Shown here one piece after another: positions 15,359 to 15,545 of a DNA stretch of 15,545 nucleotides (position 1 is the first letter of the stretch; each line of letters begins with the position of its first letter). Under the pieces are notes generated by a model, which had not been told where the DNA came from, searched no databases, and saw only the letters and a list, made by a program, of their open reading frames with translations. Both the position numbers and the translations under genes were made by a program. Source of the DNA: Gammaproteobacteria bacterium (GTDB lineage Bacteria; Pseudomonadota; Gammaproteobacteria; SZUA-229); assembly GCA_029287815.1 (NCBI GenBank), contig JARFQK010000202.1, forward strand, positions 1-15,545, in the 5' to 3' direction.

Positions 15359-15545
15359 TAAGGGTGGTGGTTGACAACACTCCACGCCCGATAGAGCTGC
15401 TCGGCAACGATTATGCGCACTAGCGCATGCGGAAAGGTCATTTTGGACAATGACAAGCGCTGTTCTGCGAGTTGCAGGATTTCGTCGGAAAGCCCATCCG
15501 GGCCGCCGATGAACAGTGTGATATCCCTCCCCGATTGCATCCAGG
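15346..15545 (-). CDS. rlmH: RlmH, 23S rRNA pseudouridine-1915 methyltransferase (5' end outside window)
   Basis: The window holds the last 66 or so residues of RlmH (full length about 155). RlmH is a small SPOUT enzyme that methylates N3 of pseudouridine 1915 in helix 69 of 23S rRNA, on the complete 70S ribosome, with SAM. The SPOUT signature ITLFIGGPDGLS and the RIIVAEQLYRAWSV helix with the closing HPYHRA tail are visible, so the SAM-binding trefoil knot is represented and the C-terminus is intact. The frame runs to the edge, upstream of the first in-window ATG (15540), which is internal. It is the first visible gene of the minus-strand block that continues with maf after 119 bases. The order rlmH-maf-rng is familiar from other gammaproteobacteria. 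Confidence 0.95.
   Translation of the reverse strand, partial: WMQSGRDITLFIGGPDGLSDEILQLAEQRLSLSKMTFPHALVRIIVAEQLYRAWSVVNHHPYHRA

Noticed and set aside
15216..15407. Minus-strand frame of 63 codons bridging rlmH and maf
   Set aside because: It overlaps the true rlmH C-terminus in another frame and ends at the maf start; its cysteine- and proline-rich product has no familiar pattern.
1..15545. Mobile elements, CRISPR arrays, toxin-antitoxin or defence genes, tRNA/rRNA genes
   Set aside because: I read both strands for transposases, integrases, spaced direct repeats, restriction or toxin motifs and tRNA-like folds and found none; almost all of the window is explained by core genes.

Overview
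The window reads as ordinary chromosomal core DNA from a free-living gammaproteobacterium. Nearly every gene belongs to a family typical of that class (Hda, the DUF2066/DUF2069/DUF3108 proteins, DarP/YjgA, YhdP, RNase G, Maf/YhdE, RlmH), and several neighbour pairs are ones also known from Pseudomonas- or Xanthomonas-like genomes. I cannot place it below class level; an uncultured marine lineage is possible but is only a guess. I see no phage, transposase, CRISPR array, tRNA or rRNA gene, and no undescribed multi-gene system.

Layout. (1) 1-1263, minus strand: a cut-off periplasmic thioredoxin-fold protein, and upstream of it a LysM lipoprotein ending in a clear rho-independent terminator. (2) 1264-1459: AT-rich divergent promoter region. 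(3) 1460-2862, plus strand: arsC/yfgD-like, wrbA and the small membrane protein DUF2069. (4) 2863-3124: convergent gap with interleaved inverted repeats. (5) 3125-5084, minus strand: DUF2066 then hda. (6) 5170-8195, plus strand: a tight cluster purM-purN-DUF3108-darP, with overlaps from purN onward. (7) 8196-8311: convergent gap with a stem-loop and a three-unit 8-bp tandem repeat. (8) 8312-15545, minus strand, transcribed from right to left: rlmH-maf-rng-yhdP-unknown periplasmic protein-nitrilase.

How the genes fit together. purM and purN give two steps of de novo purine synthesis. Hda resets DnaA after replication initiation. DarP, RlmH and RNase G act on ribosome assembly or rRNA. Maf is a nucleotide pyrophosphatase. 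YhdP, DUF3108, DUF2066, DUF2069, the LysM lipoprotein and the small secreted protein before the nitrilase are envelope proteins. WrbA, the ArsC-like protein and the thioredoxin suggest redox housekeeping. The most unusual items are non-coding: the interleaved inverted repeats at 2959-3110 and the tandem repeat at 8248-8271. The second lies where two conserved gene blocks meet and where a tldD gene, a common neighbour of this nitrilase block, is absent.
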